Origin: Emmonsiellopsis sp. PD_33
Lineage: Eukaryota; Ascomycota; Eurotiomycetes; Onygenales; Ajellomycetaceae
Reading direction: 5' to 3'
DNA: 64,000 bases
NCBI GenBank assembly: GCA_032988165.1
Contig: JANTQF010000090.1
Location: 1 to 64,000, forward strand
Below are positions 54,121 to 64,000 of the stretch, piece after piece; position 1 is the stretch's first letter, and the number at the start of each line of letters is the position of its first letter. The position numbers and the translations under genes were made by a program. The notes under the pieces were generated by a model. The model saw nothing but the letters and a program-made list of their open reading frames with translations. It made no database searches and was not told the origin of the DNA.

Positions 54121-57100
54121 CAGGGATTTCCAGATATGATCTGAAAGGTTCTCCAGCACATATAATTCATTAGTTGAAAGAATATCATCAGATTTGCAGT
54201 TATCAACCTGAATCAGATTAGTCAGGAGAGTAAGATAATATTTATGAATTTTCCTTAACCTCTTCTCAAGTTCTAGCTGAGAGTTATTAAATGCATCATA
54301 AAAAGCAAGCTAAACTATCTAATGAAAACTCTCCTATTAAAATAATATCTTTTCAACATTACAATAATTTGTATGGTAGACTAGTTGTTTATAATCTCTA
54401 TATTTATCCTCCTCTATCAACATGTTGCTGTTATTAGTAGTTCTATATTTTCTAATTTCATTAATATAGTGCAGTCTGATATGTATATTCAGTTAGTTTT
54501 TCATTCTGATGAAGAATGCATCTTTTTTCATAGAAAGAGCTGAGTCTTACTCTAAATCTTCTGCTGTGATAAAGGTAGAATATCCATCTAGCCTGATTGA
54601 TACTAATATCTAACTTGGTACTAGAAATGCTTGTTAGCTCTAACTTACTAATCCTGCATGAGAAAGAGTCTGAGCTTGTTGTACTATATTTACTGCTACA
54701 TCTAGGAAGAACTATAGGTATTAATGAGTAATAATAATAATTTATTGGATTTCTTTTGAATTATAAACAACTGAGTTATGTGATAGCAAGATTGAATTGC
54801 TTCTTATAATTACTATAAATATATTAATAGTTAAGTTCACCACTGGGGTACTGAGTTTTAAGAATGCTAGTGGGAATGCCCTATAGATTTAATCTTTAAG
54901 CTATGAATGTTTAAGGTCACATTGCAATATAAGTAGTATCAGAATGAATGCCTGAGCATGCTCTTACAGTTAATATTTCTCTAGATGGGTAAGAGATAAC
55001 TGTAGGTATGCTCATTCTTAGAGGAAAGAAAAGATCTATAATATTTGAAGATACTTAGTTTTTCTGACTGGAATTAATGCTAATTTCATCAGCACAGAAT
55101 GAGCTATTTTTGAAATCCCTGAATACTTACTGTATGTAGAATTAAATGGGAAGAATATAACTAAATTTAAACTTAAATATATCTTAAATAAATAAAAGTT
55201 GTTGTCTGCTAATCTATTTCTCTACTATAGCTTCTTTTTCTTTATTAGATTTAGAGTACTCTCTGCCTGGTGTTAGACCTATTAAGTGTCATGGTGATAG
55301 CACCCATTTTGAATGATATTAAATAATAAATCTGATCTCTTTTGATCCCTAATTAGATAACTCTGATATAAGTACTCTATATTTAGACCTTTAATATCAG
55401 CATTCTCATTCTACTGTGGCATATCACTAATAAATAATAAGTAGGAAGAAACAATCTAAATAGTATTATCATCAATGTTAATCAGAATGCCCTCATCATT
55501 TAACTGTAGGAATTCAGGGGATAAGACTCTAATAGTATCTAGAAAGTTTATATCATATGAATTAAATGTCATTATGGATAAGTTATTATACTTCTTGCAT
55601 TCAGCTGCACTCAGAGCTGAGATCCAGTATATATTCATTAAACTCTGATACATGTTCTGATAGAGGCTAAATCTATCAATAAAAAGCTAATAAGAAAGGA
55701 ATAATACTTTCTACTCTTCAGTAAAGATATTTTTCAAGAACTTTCTTTTATGAACTATAATCTCTAGCTCTCTATGTATTGGTGTTAATCTGCAGTATAG
55801 CTAAGTAGTAGCTAAAGTTAAATGAAGAACCCTCTGAAGGAAAAAATCAGAAATGAAATTCTCAGTTAGAAAGATGTTATTAATTTCATTAAAGATATAA
55901 TTAATAAAGATGTAGGCTCTAGATAGAACAGAGCTTACTAGAATGATATTTAATATATTACTCTCAACTAAAATTACCTTATATTAATAGAAAAGTAGAT
56001 GAGGACTCTAAAAATTAGGTCCTTCTACATTTAGAGTTGAGTACTGTATGGTAGATTGAATCTACAAAATAGTCCTATTAAAATATGAGGATGTCTTCTG
56101 TCTATCCTTTCTAATAAACTGCACTTTACTCATATAATTAAAGTTAATCTTATCTGATTATCTGCATGAATATTTATTATTTTCACACTAATACTATATG
56201 AAATTGGAGGGGAAAATTAGTTTACTGATAGAAGGATACAAGGCAAATTCTCTGGAGCAGTATTTAATTGAGCTTTCCCAGCTATGTAAGTACTATAGTT
56301 CTATAGAGGAGTTGACAACTTCTACCATCCTGATGTGCATGTGCTGTTGAAACCTCTAGGACTTAACAAGCCTTAATATCAATAAGATTATATCTTGAAA
56401 GTATAAGGACATTAATATATGATTAGTAAGGTATTTTTCAGCATGAGAGAATATTAGCATCTGATCTAGAGAAATAATCAGAATCTATATGTAATGTAGT
56501 GAAAGAATTAGGAACTACATCCTACATTTCTTTTTTAGATTTAATAGTTCATTGAGGAGATTATGAATTGAAGTGATATCCTTCAGAGTCTGGAAAATCT
56601 ATAGTAATGACTAATATAACTCTTAAGATATTCCAGTAGACTCTATTCATAAAGTAAAAGCTATTATAAAAGGATCCATACAATTCTTATTCTATTTATG
56701 AACAAGAAGCTCTGCAGGGTTATTAACTATGTAAATATAATTAACTTTACTATTAATGTGTGATGAGATTATTAGATTATTATCTTAAATAATTGAATTA
56801 GAGGAATTAACCTCTTGGACCTCAGAGTTTCTGGCCTCTTAGGCCCCCAGAGGATGTTTGGATGTGACATTAATATTATTCATTTTATCTTCCTTAATCT
56901 CAGTATAATGATCCATATTATTATTAATATTATCATTCATGATATATTCATCATCAGCTAATTTACAAGCTGCCTAGATGATGTTTAGAAGCCAATATAT
57001 CATATTTACTTCCTCATTTAATTTATAGAGCTCATTGTTAAAGTATGTAGCATCCCCATCATCATTATTTTTAGTAGGCTGATTAGGTTGATTTGTTGCC

Positions 57101-57390
57101 TAATTTTCTAAGTTAAAAAATTAAGTAAATAATTGAATTAGAATATAAATATATATCTCTACATTGCCTGATATGAGCTCTGACATAAAATTCTAAGATC
57201 TCATATTATAATCAAATGTTAGATCATTTATATCAGTATTGATGTAGTTTTTAAAGGTATTTTGTGATGATTTTAAATATTAGCCTTTTGAAGCTGGGCA
57301 CTTATTTGCTCCATGAAGGGTGTGTTTTCTAAGATGATGAAGGCTGTAAATGACTATATTACAGGTTAGATTTTTTTAGAGGGAAAAGTG
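54121..57390 (-). pseudogene. Frame-preserved relic of a large DDE transposase (KDZ/Plavaka-like)
   Basis: Read on the minus strand from about 57390 to 54121, a single frame remains protein-like for about 1,090 codons with no frame shift needed, but with many TAA, TAG and TGA codons. Best-preserved parts: TCNIVIYSLHHLRKHTLHGA (57379-57320, perhaps a degraded zinc finger), YQNMYQSLMNIYWISALSAA, YNNLSIMTFNSYDINFLDTI, then LLFISDMPQ-stop-NENADIKGLN, then an I-I-Q-N-G-x-YHHDT segment. This order (SLM-IYW, LT-GPH-like, DMPQQ-N-GFK, GRYHH) is, from memory, that of large fungal transposases of the KDZ/Plavaka type. The stop after DMPQ falls where the family has Gln, consistent with CAG to TAG. Further C-terminal, KSNDDI-like and ELYVLENLSDHIWKSLQ segments persist. 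Not functional. Confidence 0.65.
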
Positions 57391-60300
57391 AGAAAATTAG
57401 AAAAGAAATATAAATATAATAACTCTAAAAAAAGAAATGAGGCTAAATACATACTAAATATACCTCTAAAAATAGGGATCTTAAGTTACATTATCTGATA
57501 GAACTATAAACTTTAATCTTTTTTATTTTCTTTTATTATCTGTAGGTTTCCTTCTCCATTAGATATAATTTCATTTTCATATTATTATCTGGCCTACCCA
57601 CTACCCAGTCATGTCTGCTATTAACTCTTTTAATTTGAAATTGAGTAGTATGGTTAGTTTCTATTCTATAAATAAGAACTTTATGAATATATTACTAACT
57701 AGAAGTAGCTTGATGGCTAGAGAGATGAGCTTTTTTCTGTAGACTCTACATTTACTAGAAGTAGTAGCATATCAATAGAAAGTTAGAATTATATGAGTAA
57801 TATATCCTCTAATTCTAATGAACAGTACAATCAGATTATATTGAGATTTTATAAGTAGATAAATCACATATGAGAGAGGAATCTTTAGTAGTAGATAAGA
57901 TGATCATATCTTCTTACATTCTCTAGAAAAGTGGATGAACTGATATTATAGATATTTTGAGGTTATAGTTGTGAATTGTATATATAGACTGCAGTATGAA
58001 ATGACATACTTGATAATTTTTAAATGTGAAAATGCAAGACATTTGACTATATGAAGGTAAGAGTTAACCTAGATACCCAGTGGAATCCAACTAAAAACCC
58101 AGCTGAAGTTAGCTATAGGTTAAGATAAATTTAGAGAGGATTGATGGAGATTTAATGATAGATGAAGAAATATAAAATATAAGTTAATTAATAATTTTAG
58201 GAGAACATCATTATAATGAGTATGGAAATGGATTTTAGAGATAATGGCTCTGAATACTAACCTGATTATTAACTATAAAGATTAATAATCAGCCATTTCA
58301 TATATAGAGTGTTTGGCAGGGTCACTAATAGGGATTCAGAGTGCTTATAATCAGTTAATAAAGCTCTGACTTGAATTAAATAGAAAATATTATAGTGCTG
58401 GGCTGTGTAGTTAACACTATCTATAGATATTCTAAAGTTAGAATAAACTACTAACCTATTGATTTTATCATAGAAATATGTTTGGTAGGAAAAAGAGCTG
58501 AATAAAGCCAGTCATTTAGAATGTAACATATATAACTACACTGATGAGAAGGGTATCTTTCAGTATTTCTTTTAGAGGTTCACTTTGGATAAGTTTTATT
58601 AGATGTTCTATTAGACTGAGCTGATTCTGAACTATGAACAGTCTGATTTCATAAGATAATAATATATTAAATGTATGTGTTGACACCTGCAATCCTGGAG
58701 ATCAATGGCTTATACCTCACCTAGAAATATATGTGAATCTTGCTACCCAGATTAAGTTGTGGGATGATCTAGTTGAAAGGGATGAAAATAGATATATTCA
58801 AATTAGAGTATGAGATGAAGTTATTAATTTTTAGAACTATATAGCCTCTATGGAATAATACAGTGGTATAAGTCAGAGAAACTTTGTAGAGCTAATTACC
58901 CATTGAAAACCTGAAAAGAAATGAAAGTTCAATTCTAAAGTTAAGAAGACTGTGAAGAAGAAGATATACTTTATCCTTATCTCAGAACAGATAGGATCTA
59001 TAGCTTTATAAGGTATAATCTATAACTTTAGATGTGGGATATGGATTGGTAGCACTGAGTGCATTTTTGGAGCATATTTCTTATATGAAAATCAGGATAA
59101 AATGAATTGCTGGTTGCAGAGCTGAATGTATTAGATAGAGAATAAAGAATTTAATGATTTTATTATGAAGAAGATAATTCTAATGCATGGTTAAAGAGAA
59201 TGTATGAGTAGGAATTTTCAACTGAGTAATTATATATTCATTTTGGATTGCTTTCTATATATCTTCCACATAGTATTAGTTTAATTTGAGTATATTTACT
59301 ACTACTAGATAGTAAAATAAAGTATTTATAAAGCATTCCCAATATCTATCTCAATGATATGATGGAAGATGTGGGAAATTACTGTACTTACTCTTTATTA
59401 TTAGTATGTACTTGCTTCATAGATCTATATATATATATTTTAGAGCTATTAGTAGCTAATTTGCATGTATATTCTGAAAATGGTGAGGATCCATATCATA
59501 TATTATCTTAAAAAATATCAGTATGAGTTTATTTCATAGTTGTATTTGAGTTGGCTGGTTCAGTATATAGAAAATAAAAAGAGATGATGTTGATTTTAGA
59601 GATGAATGAAAAGTGAGTAAATAAAGTAATATATTAATTATTAGATAGGGTAATCAGATGATATCTAATTCATTATAAAATGTCTATCTTTTCCTCTTCC
59701 TCTTTCTCTTCCTCTTTCTTCTTTAAATATGCAGTCAGAACTCTGATTTTACATCTATTCCTCTCTTCTCTGCTGATATAGATATCCTCTTCCTCTCTCT
59801 TACTTTGAAATATCAAGTAAGTAGTTATTATACTTGAAGAAGCTTGAAATTTCAGAGATATGAGAACTAATAACTCCTTTAGAATGCCTTGAATAAAAGC
59901 TATCTCTACCTTCACTATTCCTTACAAGATCTAGAGCAATAAAACTAATTCTGAACTAGAGGAGAATTCTGAAGCTGCTGAGATCCAGAAAGTCTCTATA
60001 TATTATTATTATATGATGGATTATGTTTATTCTAAGAATCTTAATCAGCTCTGTAATAAGCTCTCTAAGAGTAAGAATGCCTGCAGTAATTATGTATGAG
60101 ATAAAAAAATGTGCACTAAGGTCTCTATGAAAATGTTGGAGCAGATTGGAAATAAATAGATCTTACATAATAATTATTTTAATGCCTTAAATCTCTTTAT
60201 TAAGTCTATCCATGCTAAGAATGTTAATGATCATATAGATACTATAAAGATGGAGTTAATGAAGCTTATTAAAAAGAAGTCTAAAGTTAAAAAGAAGTCT

Positions 60301-60674
60301 ACTATAGGTAGAGGGGGCTTAATTGCCAGTAATGTTAAGAGTAGCTAGATAGAATTTGAAAAGATTACTGTGCTGTAGAAGATTACCTTTAAATTTAAAT
60401 AGTAGTGGGAAATTAAGGAAGTACAACTCTAGTAGATGGCTAATTTGATTGAGGTGGTTAAAATATGTGGACTCATTTAATTATTATATTAATATAGCTA
60501 ATAAATTATGAAATAAGATGTGGGTAAAAATCTGAGCACTATCAGACTTGAAATTCAGAACTTGGAAGATGGGGTCTGTGGCCTGAATGTATAGATATAG
60601 TATTACTCAAGCTTAATGTATTTTATAAATTCTATATGAATAATCCTATACTAACTAATATCTTATTTATATAG

Positions 60675-60986
60675 GTAAAATGGAAGATAAGTGTGAAAAG
60701 TGAGATGAAGTTATTTAGCTTAAAGTGTTGCTCTCCCTCTACTCACTATAATACTCTGATTAAGAGTTTCAATGAATTTAATGCTGATATAAGTTGAAGC
60801 CTCTCTCTCCCTATAATAGTACTAAAGATAGAAGACTATTATGAATGTGCTTATTTAGTGCCTGCTCTCCCTATCCACTCCAATAAATCTAATAATGAGA
60901 TGACTGGAGGGGAGGCACAGTTAGTTCTAAAGATTGAAGAAAAGAATAAAGATGCTATAAAGAGGGTAAGTAGTAAATTCTTTTAA
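60675..60986 (+). pseudogene. Protein-like relic with one internal TGA
   Basis: One plus-strand frame of 103 codons is interrupted by a single TGA at 60795-60797, in a region where stops are otherwise dense. Fragments VKSEMKLFSLKCCSPSTHYN, YYECAYLVPALPIHSNKSNN and TGGEAQLVLKIEEKNKDAIK look like real protein. TGA would arise from CGA by a CpG change, in line with the block's CpG loss. The frame runs into GTAAGT at 60966, a possible old splice donor. Family unknown. A second Lys-rich relic frame with CAG-type stops lies upstream at about 60185-60480 (KKKSTIGRGGLIASNVKSS). Confidence 0.4.
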
Positions 60987-61106
60987 ATTTTTTAAGTTTA
61001 AATATGAGGTTTGATTTCTTTTTCTTTTTTCTAGATAGATAGATAGAGATAATACAATGAATGGATGTTCTTTTTAATTATTTTTCTATTCTAAAAATGA
61101 AAATAT

Positions 61107-61740
61107 AATGAAATATTAAAGTTTTACCCCAGAGATGAGTATATACACAGTAAATTCAATGCTCTATAATTATATTATGATTCTGATGTATAAAATGATA
61201 GCAGAACAGTGTAATAATTAGCCTTCATTATAATTTACTCTCTAATATATTTACTAGAGTATTGTGCTAGATGAATTATTAATAAAATATTAATATTATA
61301 TTTTGAAGAATAGTGAGTATACTGTTAAATTGAGGTTTACTATCATATCATTACTCTGACATATAGAATGATAGCAGGACAGTGTGGTAATTAACCTTCA
61401 TTATAATTTGCTCTCTGATATATTTACTAGAGCATTATGCTAGATGAATTATTAATGAAATATTAACATTATATTTCAGAGAATAGTAAGTATACTATTA
61501 AATTGAGGTTTACTAGCATATCATTACTCTAATATGTAGAATGATAGTAGAATGAGATGATAGTAGTCTATAATTTTATAAAATAATTACATATTGTTAA
61601 AATCCTTCATAATTTTAATATATATAGGTCAAAAGCTTTAACATAAATGAAATATTAATATTAGATTTTGGAGAATGGTGATTCCACAGTAAAATCCACT
61701 TTCCATGGTAATATGATGGCTCTGATTTGTGTAATGGCAT
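61107..61740. repeat. Tandem repeat, period about 173 bp, 3-4 diverged copies
   Basis: The landmark AATGAAATATTAA recurs at 61107, 61281 (as AATAAAATATTAA), 61454 and 61646. GATGTATAAAATGATAGCAG at 61185 recurs at 61358 and, in part, at 61531. Spacing is 174, 173 and 192 bp. Copies 2 and 3 share long near-identical stretches (CTAGATGAATTATTAAT, TTAAATTGAGGTTTACTA). The array lies 170-800 bp downstream of the GMC gene's stop codon. Confidence 0.85.
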
Positions 61741-61911
61741 TGGAGCTGTTGGAGCACCATTCTGGTGGACCATGAAAATCCAGTATGGGTATCTTGTACA
61801 ATAGTTATATATACAAAGAGTTGGAAACATGTATATATATCAAAAAAGGGCTGAGAAAGATATATATGTACTGGGTATGTCTTTTTTCATTTCATCTTTC
61901 GCGCACCAGAC

Positions 61912-64000
61912 TTACTCCTCCCCAAGAATCTCCGCAGCCGCCTTCTCACTAATCATATAGATGGGCACGGCAATATAGAAGCCAGGAATCTTAGGGAAAA
62001 CAGACGCATCGACAACGCGCAGACCCTCGACACCGCGCACGCGGAACTTGGAATCCAGCACTGCCATGGGGTCATCGTCGGCTCCAATGGGCGCAGTGCA
62101 GGACGCATGGTGTCCCCACGCCTCCTTCTTGATGAAATCCTTCATCGCCTCCGTGGTGTTGACGGTGTCAGTACCGGGCCACACCTCCTTGAAGCTGCCT
62201 TGGATAGGGATCACGTTCTTGAAGATCTCGCGGGAGAAATCCATCGCCTCAACCACGGCCTGCAGATCCTTCTCGTCGGCGCCGTCTTCGGTGTTGCCAG
62301 CGTCGAACGAGTTAAAGTTGATCAGAGGCATATCACGGGGATCGGCGGAGCGCAAAGTCACGCTTCCCTTGTTGTTGCGGCTGTGTGCCTTGAGAGTGAT
62401 CCAGGTCCAGTGGCGAGCGTCCTTGAGGCCTTCGGCAGAGTAACCGGGGTAGTAGCCGGGGAACCAGGCGGGGGCACCAGAGATAAGGAGATCGGGGTCA
62501 CCAGCGGCGGCGGAAGAGTGCTTGACGATGGCGATGGCGATACCGTTGGTGGTGTAGGTACCCTTTCCAATAGGGAGCTTCTGGTATTGCTCGAGACATG
62601 GGTCAGGGTCGGTGGTCAAGAAGGTACATTTTTTGGTAATGGGGAAGTCAGTCTCGGTCTCGCCGACGAGGCCGGTTTCATAACGATCCTGAAGGTTGGT
62701 GCCGACACCGGGGAGATCGACGAGGACGTCGATGCCGAATTCCTGGAGCTCTTCCTTGGGGCCGATACCGCTGAGTTTCAGGAGCTGGGGAGTGTTGAAA
62801 GCACCGGCGGCGAGGATGACCTCCTTGGTAGCCGTGACGCTGCCTTTCGTTCCTTCGGGGGCGCTGTCAGTGCGTGGATCAGCTCTGTACAGGCTCTGGC
62901 CCTTCAGGAAGTCGACGCCAATGGCCTTGGGGACTGGGCCCGACGTGTCGAACTTGACGTTGGTGACAAGGGTGGTCAGCGCAATGTCCAGATGATACTT
63001 GCGGGAACCGTCGTCGTTGAGTTCGTTGGCGGTGTCGAGGATGAATTCGCGGGGTCCATTGCGCTTAAACTCAGGGACGTTGATAGCAAGGGGAACCTGA
63101 TACAGACCCTCGGACTGGTCACGGATCGGGGAGTCGACGTTGATATCACGGAGCAAGACTTCCGCCAAGCCGGTGACGGTAGTGATGACCTTGCTGATGC
63201 TCTTGCCCATCGCGGTACCAGCAGCAATGATGAGGGATAGAAGCTTGAGATCCTGGAGGACCAGAGTCAAGTCCGTCAAGCTGGTCTCGAGCCAGCCGTC
63301 GAAACCATGGCCGATAAGACCGTTGGGAAGATATCGGGCCCGTTCAAGCTTCTTGAAAAACTTGCGCATGTTATCCGGAGCCCATGACTCGTCACCAGTG
63401 ATTGTCTGGATGTTAAGCCAATCGCTCTCATGAGGGTAGATAGTGATCAAGGCGTTGTGCGCAGAGCAACCACCAAGCGTTCCCGCGCGTGGGTACAAGA
63501 TTCCCAAAGGCTCAGCATCAGCAGGTGGGTTGTCTCCAACGTACACATCACCATCACTCTTCCGGTAGGTGAACTTGGAGTCCTTCTTTGCGCGTTCGAG
63601 GTCGTCGTAATGGTTGACCCAATAGTCCCAGCGCATGGGCTCATACTCGGTCGAATGCAAATGGAGGGCTGGCGTCTGGTAGACAGTAGCGTTACCCTGA
63701 TCATCTCCGGCATCGATCAAGAGCACGCTGTGTCCTGCGCGAGCAAGTCTGGCTGCCAGAGGGCCACCACCAGGGCCAGAGCCGACAATGACATATTCAT
63801 ATTCACCTGTGGTGTTGTCGGCCTGGCGTTTCGCGCCACCGTGGAGGTAGTGATGATGGCTTCCTTGATGGACGCTGTCAAAGGTTCTCAGTACATCTGG
63901 TCGAAATTAAGAGCTCCTTATAGATCTTGGCTACTCACGTCGCAGCTAGGGCGTCACCGGCAACGAGGGCCAGCAACCCCAGACCCTGTCGGAACAGCAT
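61912..64000 (-). CDS. Secreted GMC oxidoreductase
   Basis: FAD-dependent glucose-methanol-choline family oxidase/dehydrogenase; substrate unknown. Exon 1 63939-64000, intron 63875-63938 (GTGAGT...GACAG), exon 2 61912-63874; 674 aa. The ATG occupies the last three bases of the window, so the CDS is complete. The signal peptide is MLFRQGLGLLALVAGDALAA, followed by a His-rich stretch with a KR pair (HGGAKRQ) resembling a Kex2 propeptide site. The FAD motif is YVIVGSGPGGGPLAARLARA (residues 48-67). GMC signature 1 is near PRAGTLGGCSAHNALI, signature 2 is GAFNTPQLLKLSGIG, and the C-terminal active-site part is WGHHASC (His610). The second catalytic position, normally His or Asn, aligns without gaps to Tyr654 in FPKIPGFYIAVPIYM. 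The stop lies 12 bp from the CpG-free block. Confidence 0.92.

Larger units (their letters stand above)
50530..61899. repeat. CpG-free AT-rich block (RIP-like), right
   Basis: About 11.4 kb in which I found no CG dinucleotide; the next one appears at about 61900, 12 bp before the stop of the GMC gene. CpA and TpG are still frequent. The block contains a frame-preserved transposase relic, other protein-like relics, minisatellites and diverged direct repeats. For example GGAGAAATGAA...CTCTATACTTCT occurs at 51661 and 52242, and GTAATAAAATATACCTCTTTTATATAT at 51774 recurs as a variant near 52931. Boundaries are sharp at both ends. The pattern is as expected for RIP-like mutation of transposons. 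Confidence 0.9.

Noticed and set aside
57541..59050. Long plus-strand protein relic
   Set aside because: The plus-strand frame I read has stops at roughly one in eight codons, no better than chance for this composition. Minus-strand coherence above about 57,400 is suggestive only.
59673..59915. 80-codon minus-strand Glu/Lys-rich frame in the AT block
   Set aside because: The Glu run comes from a CTTCCTCTTC tract. There is no context of an intact gene.
61615..61830. 71-codon minus-strand frame near the tandem array
   Set aside because: Lies in the CpG-free block and partly within the 173-bp repeat; probably chance or a relic.
62107..63240. 377-codon plus-strand open frame opposite the GMC gene
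   Set aside because: Entirely antisense to a well-supported GMC coding exon, with valine/glycine-rich composition typical of an antisense shadow.
1..64000. tRNA genes, rRNA genes, CRISPR arrays, bacterial-type operons
   Set aside because: No cloverleaf-like sequence, rRNA segment or regularly spaced palindromic repeat was recognised. The short tandem arrays are contiguous minisatellites, not CRISPR.

Overview
The window is nuclear DNA of a filamentous ascomycete. Most genes carry short spliceosomal introns (45-342 nt; GT...AG, with recognisable branch sites in several), genes lie on both strands, and the set is a normal fungal housekeeping set (RPF2, PMP24/PXMP4, MSH1, BRR2, RCL1, BNA1, ENV7/STK16-like kinase, a CLIP-170/BIK1 relative). 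Two blocks of AT-rich DNA (1 to about 4340 and about 50530 to 61899) in which I could find no CpG dinucleotide flank the gene-rich core. Such CpG-erased, repeat-derived AT blocks are typical of RIP-like mutation in Eurotiomycetes, especially Onygenales (Coccidioides and the Ajellomycetaceae). The order-level placement is inference.

Layout. 1-4340: CpG-free AT block with a mutated coding relic near 2.2-2.7 kb. 4801-6422: FAD-dependent monooxygenase showing signs of decay. 6988-8170: RPF2. 8524-9327: transposase-type DNA-binding protein without a catalytic domain. 9812-10861: peroxisomal PMP24. 12119-13868: MDR-family oxidoreductase. 14335-15144: ureidoglycolate lyase. 15414-17047: PD-(D/E)XK-like protein. 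17788-20933 (MSH1) and 21335-28072 (BRR2): a divergent pair. 28587-30856: S9 prolyl-oligopeptidase-type peptidase. 31655-33059: STK16/ENV7-type kinase, divergent from the CAP-Gly protein at 33785-35908. 37348-38036: 3-hydroxyanthranilate dioxygenase, divergent from RCL1 at 38560-39771. 41182-41493: small basic protein. 43938-46163: PWWP plus TFIIS-N-like chromatin protein. 47377-48893: PAP2-type membrane phosphatase/transferase. 50530-61899: large CpG-free AT block. 61912-64000: secreted GMC oxidoreductase, complete to the last base of the window.

How the genes fit together. The core genes serve basic cell biology: ribosome assembly (RPF2 for the 60S/5S RNP, RCL1 for 18S processing), splicing (BRR2), mitochondrial genome maintenance (MSH1), peroxisomes, NAD and purine catabolism, microtubule plus ends and chromatin. 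There is no evident biosynthetic cluster. The accessory material (monooxygenase, GMC oxidoreductase, transposon relics) sits at or in the AT blocks.

The most unusual content is in the AT blocks. The minus strand between about 57.4 and 54.1 kb still reads as one long, frame-preserved protein that resembles the very large fungal KDZ/Plavaka-type DDE transposases. It is interrupted by many stop codons, and where I could judge them these look like C-to-T changes of Gln/Arg codons rather than frameshifts. Around it lie short tandem arrays with periods of 17, 23, 33 and about 173 bp.

Exon boundaries were assigned by hand from splice signals, reading frame and family resemblance. All multi-exon models given sum to whole codons.
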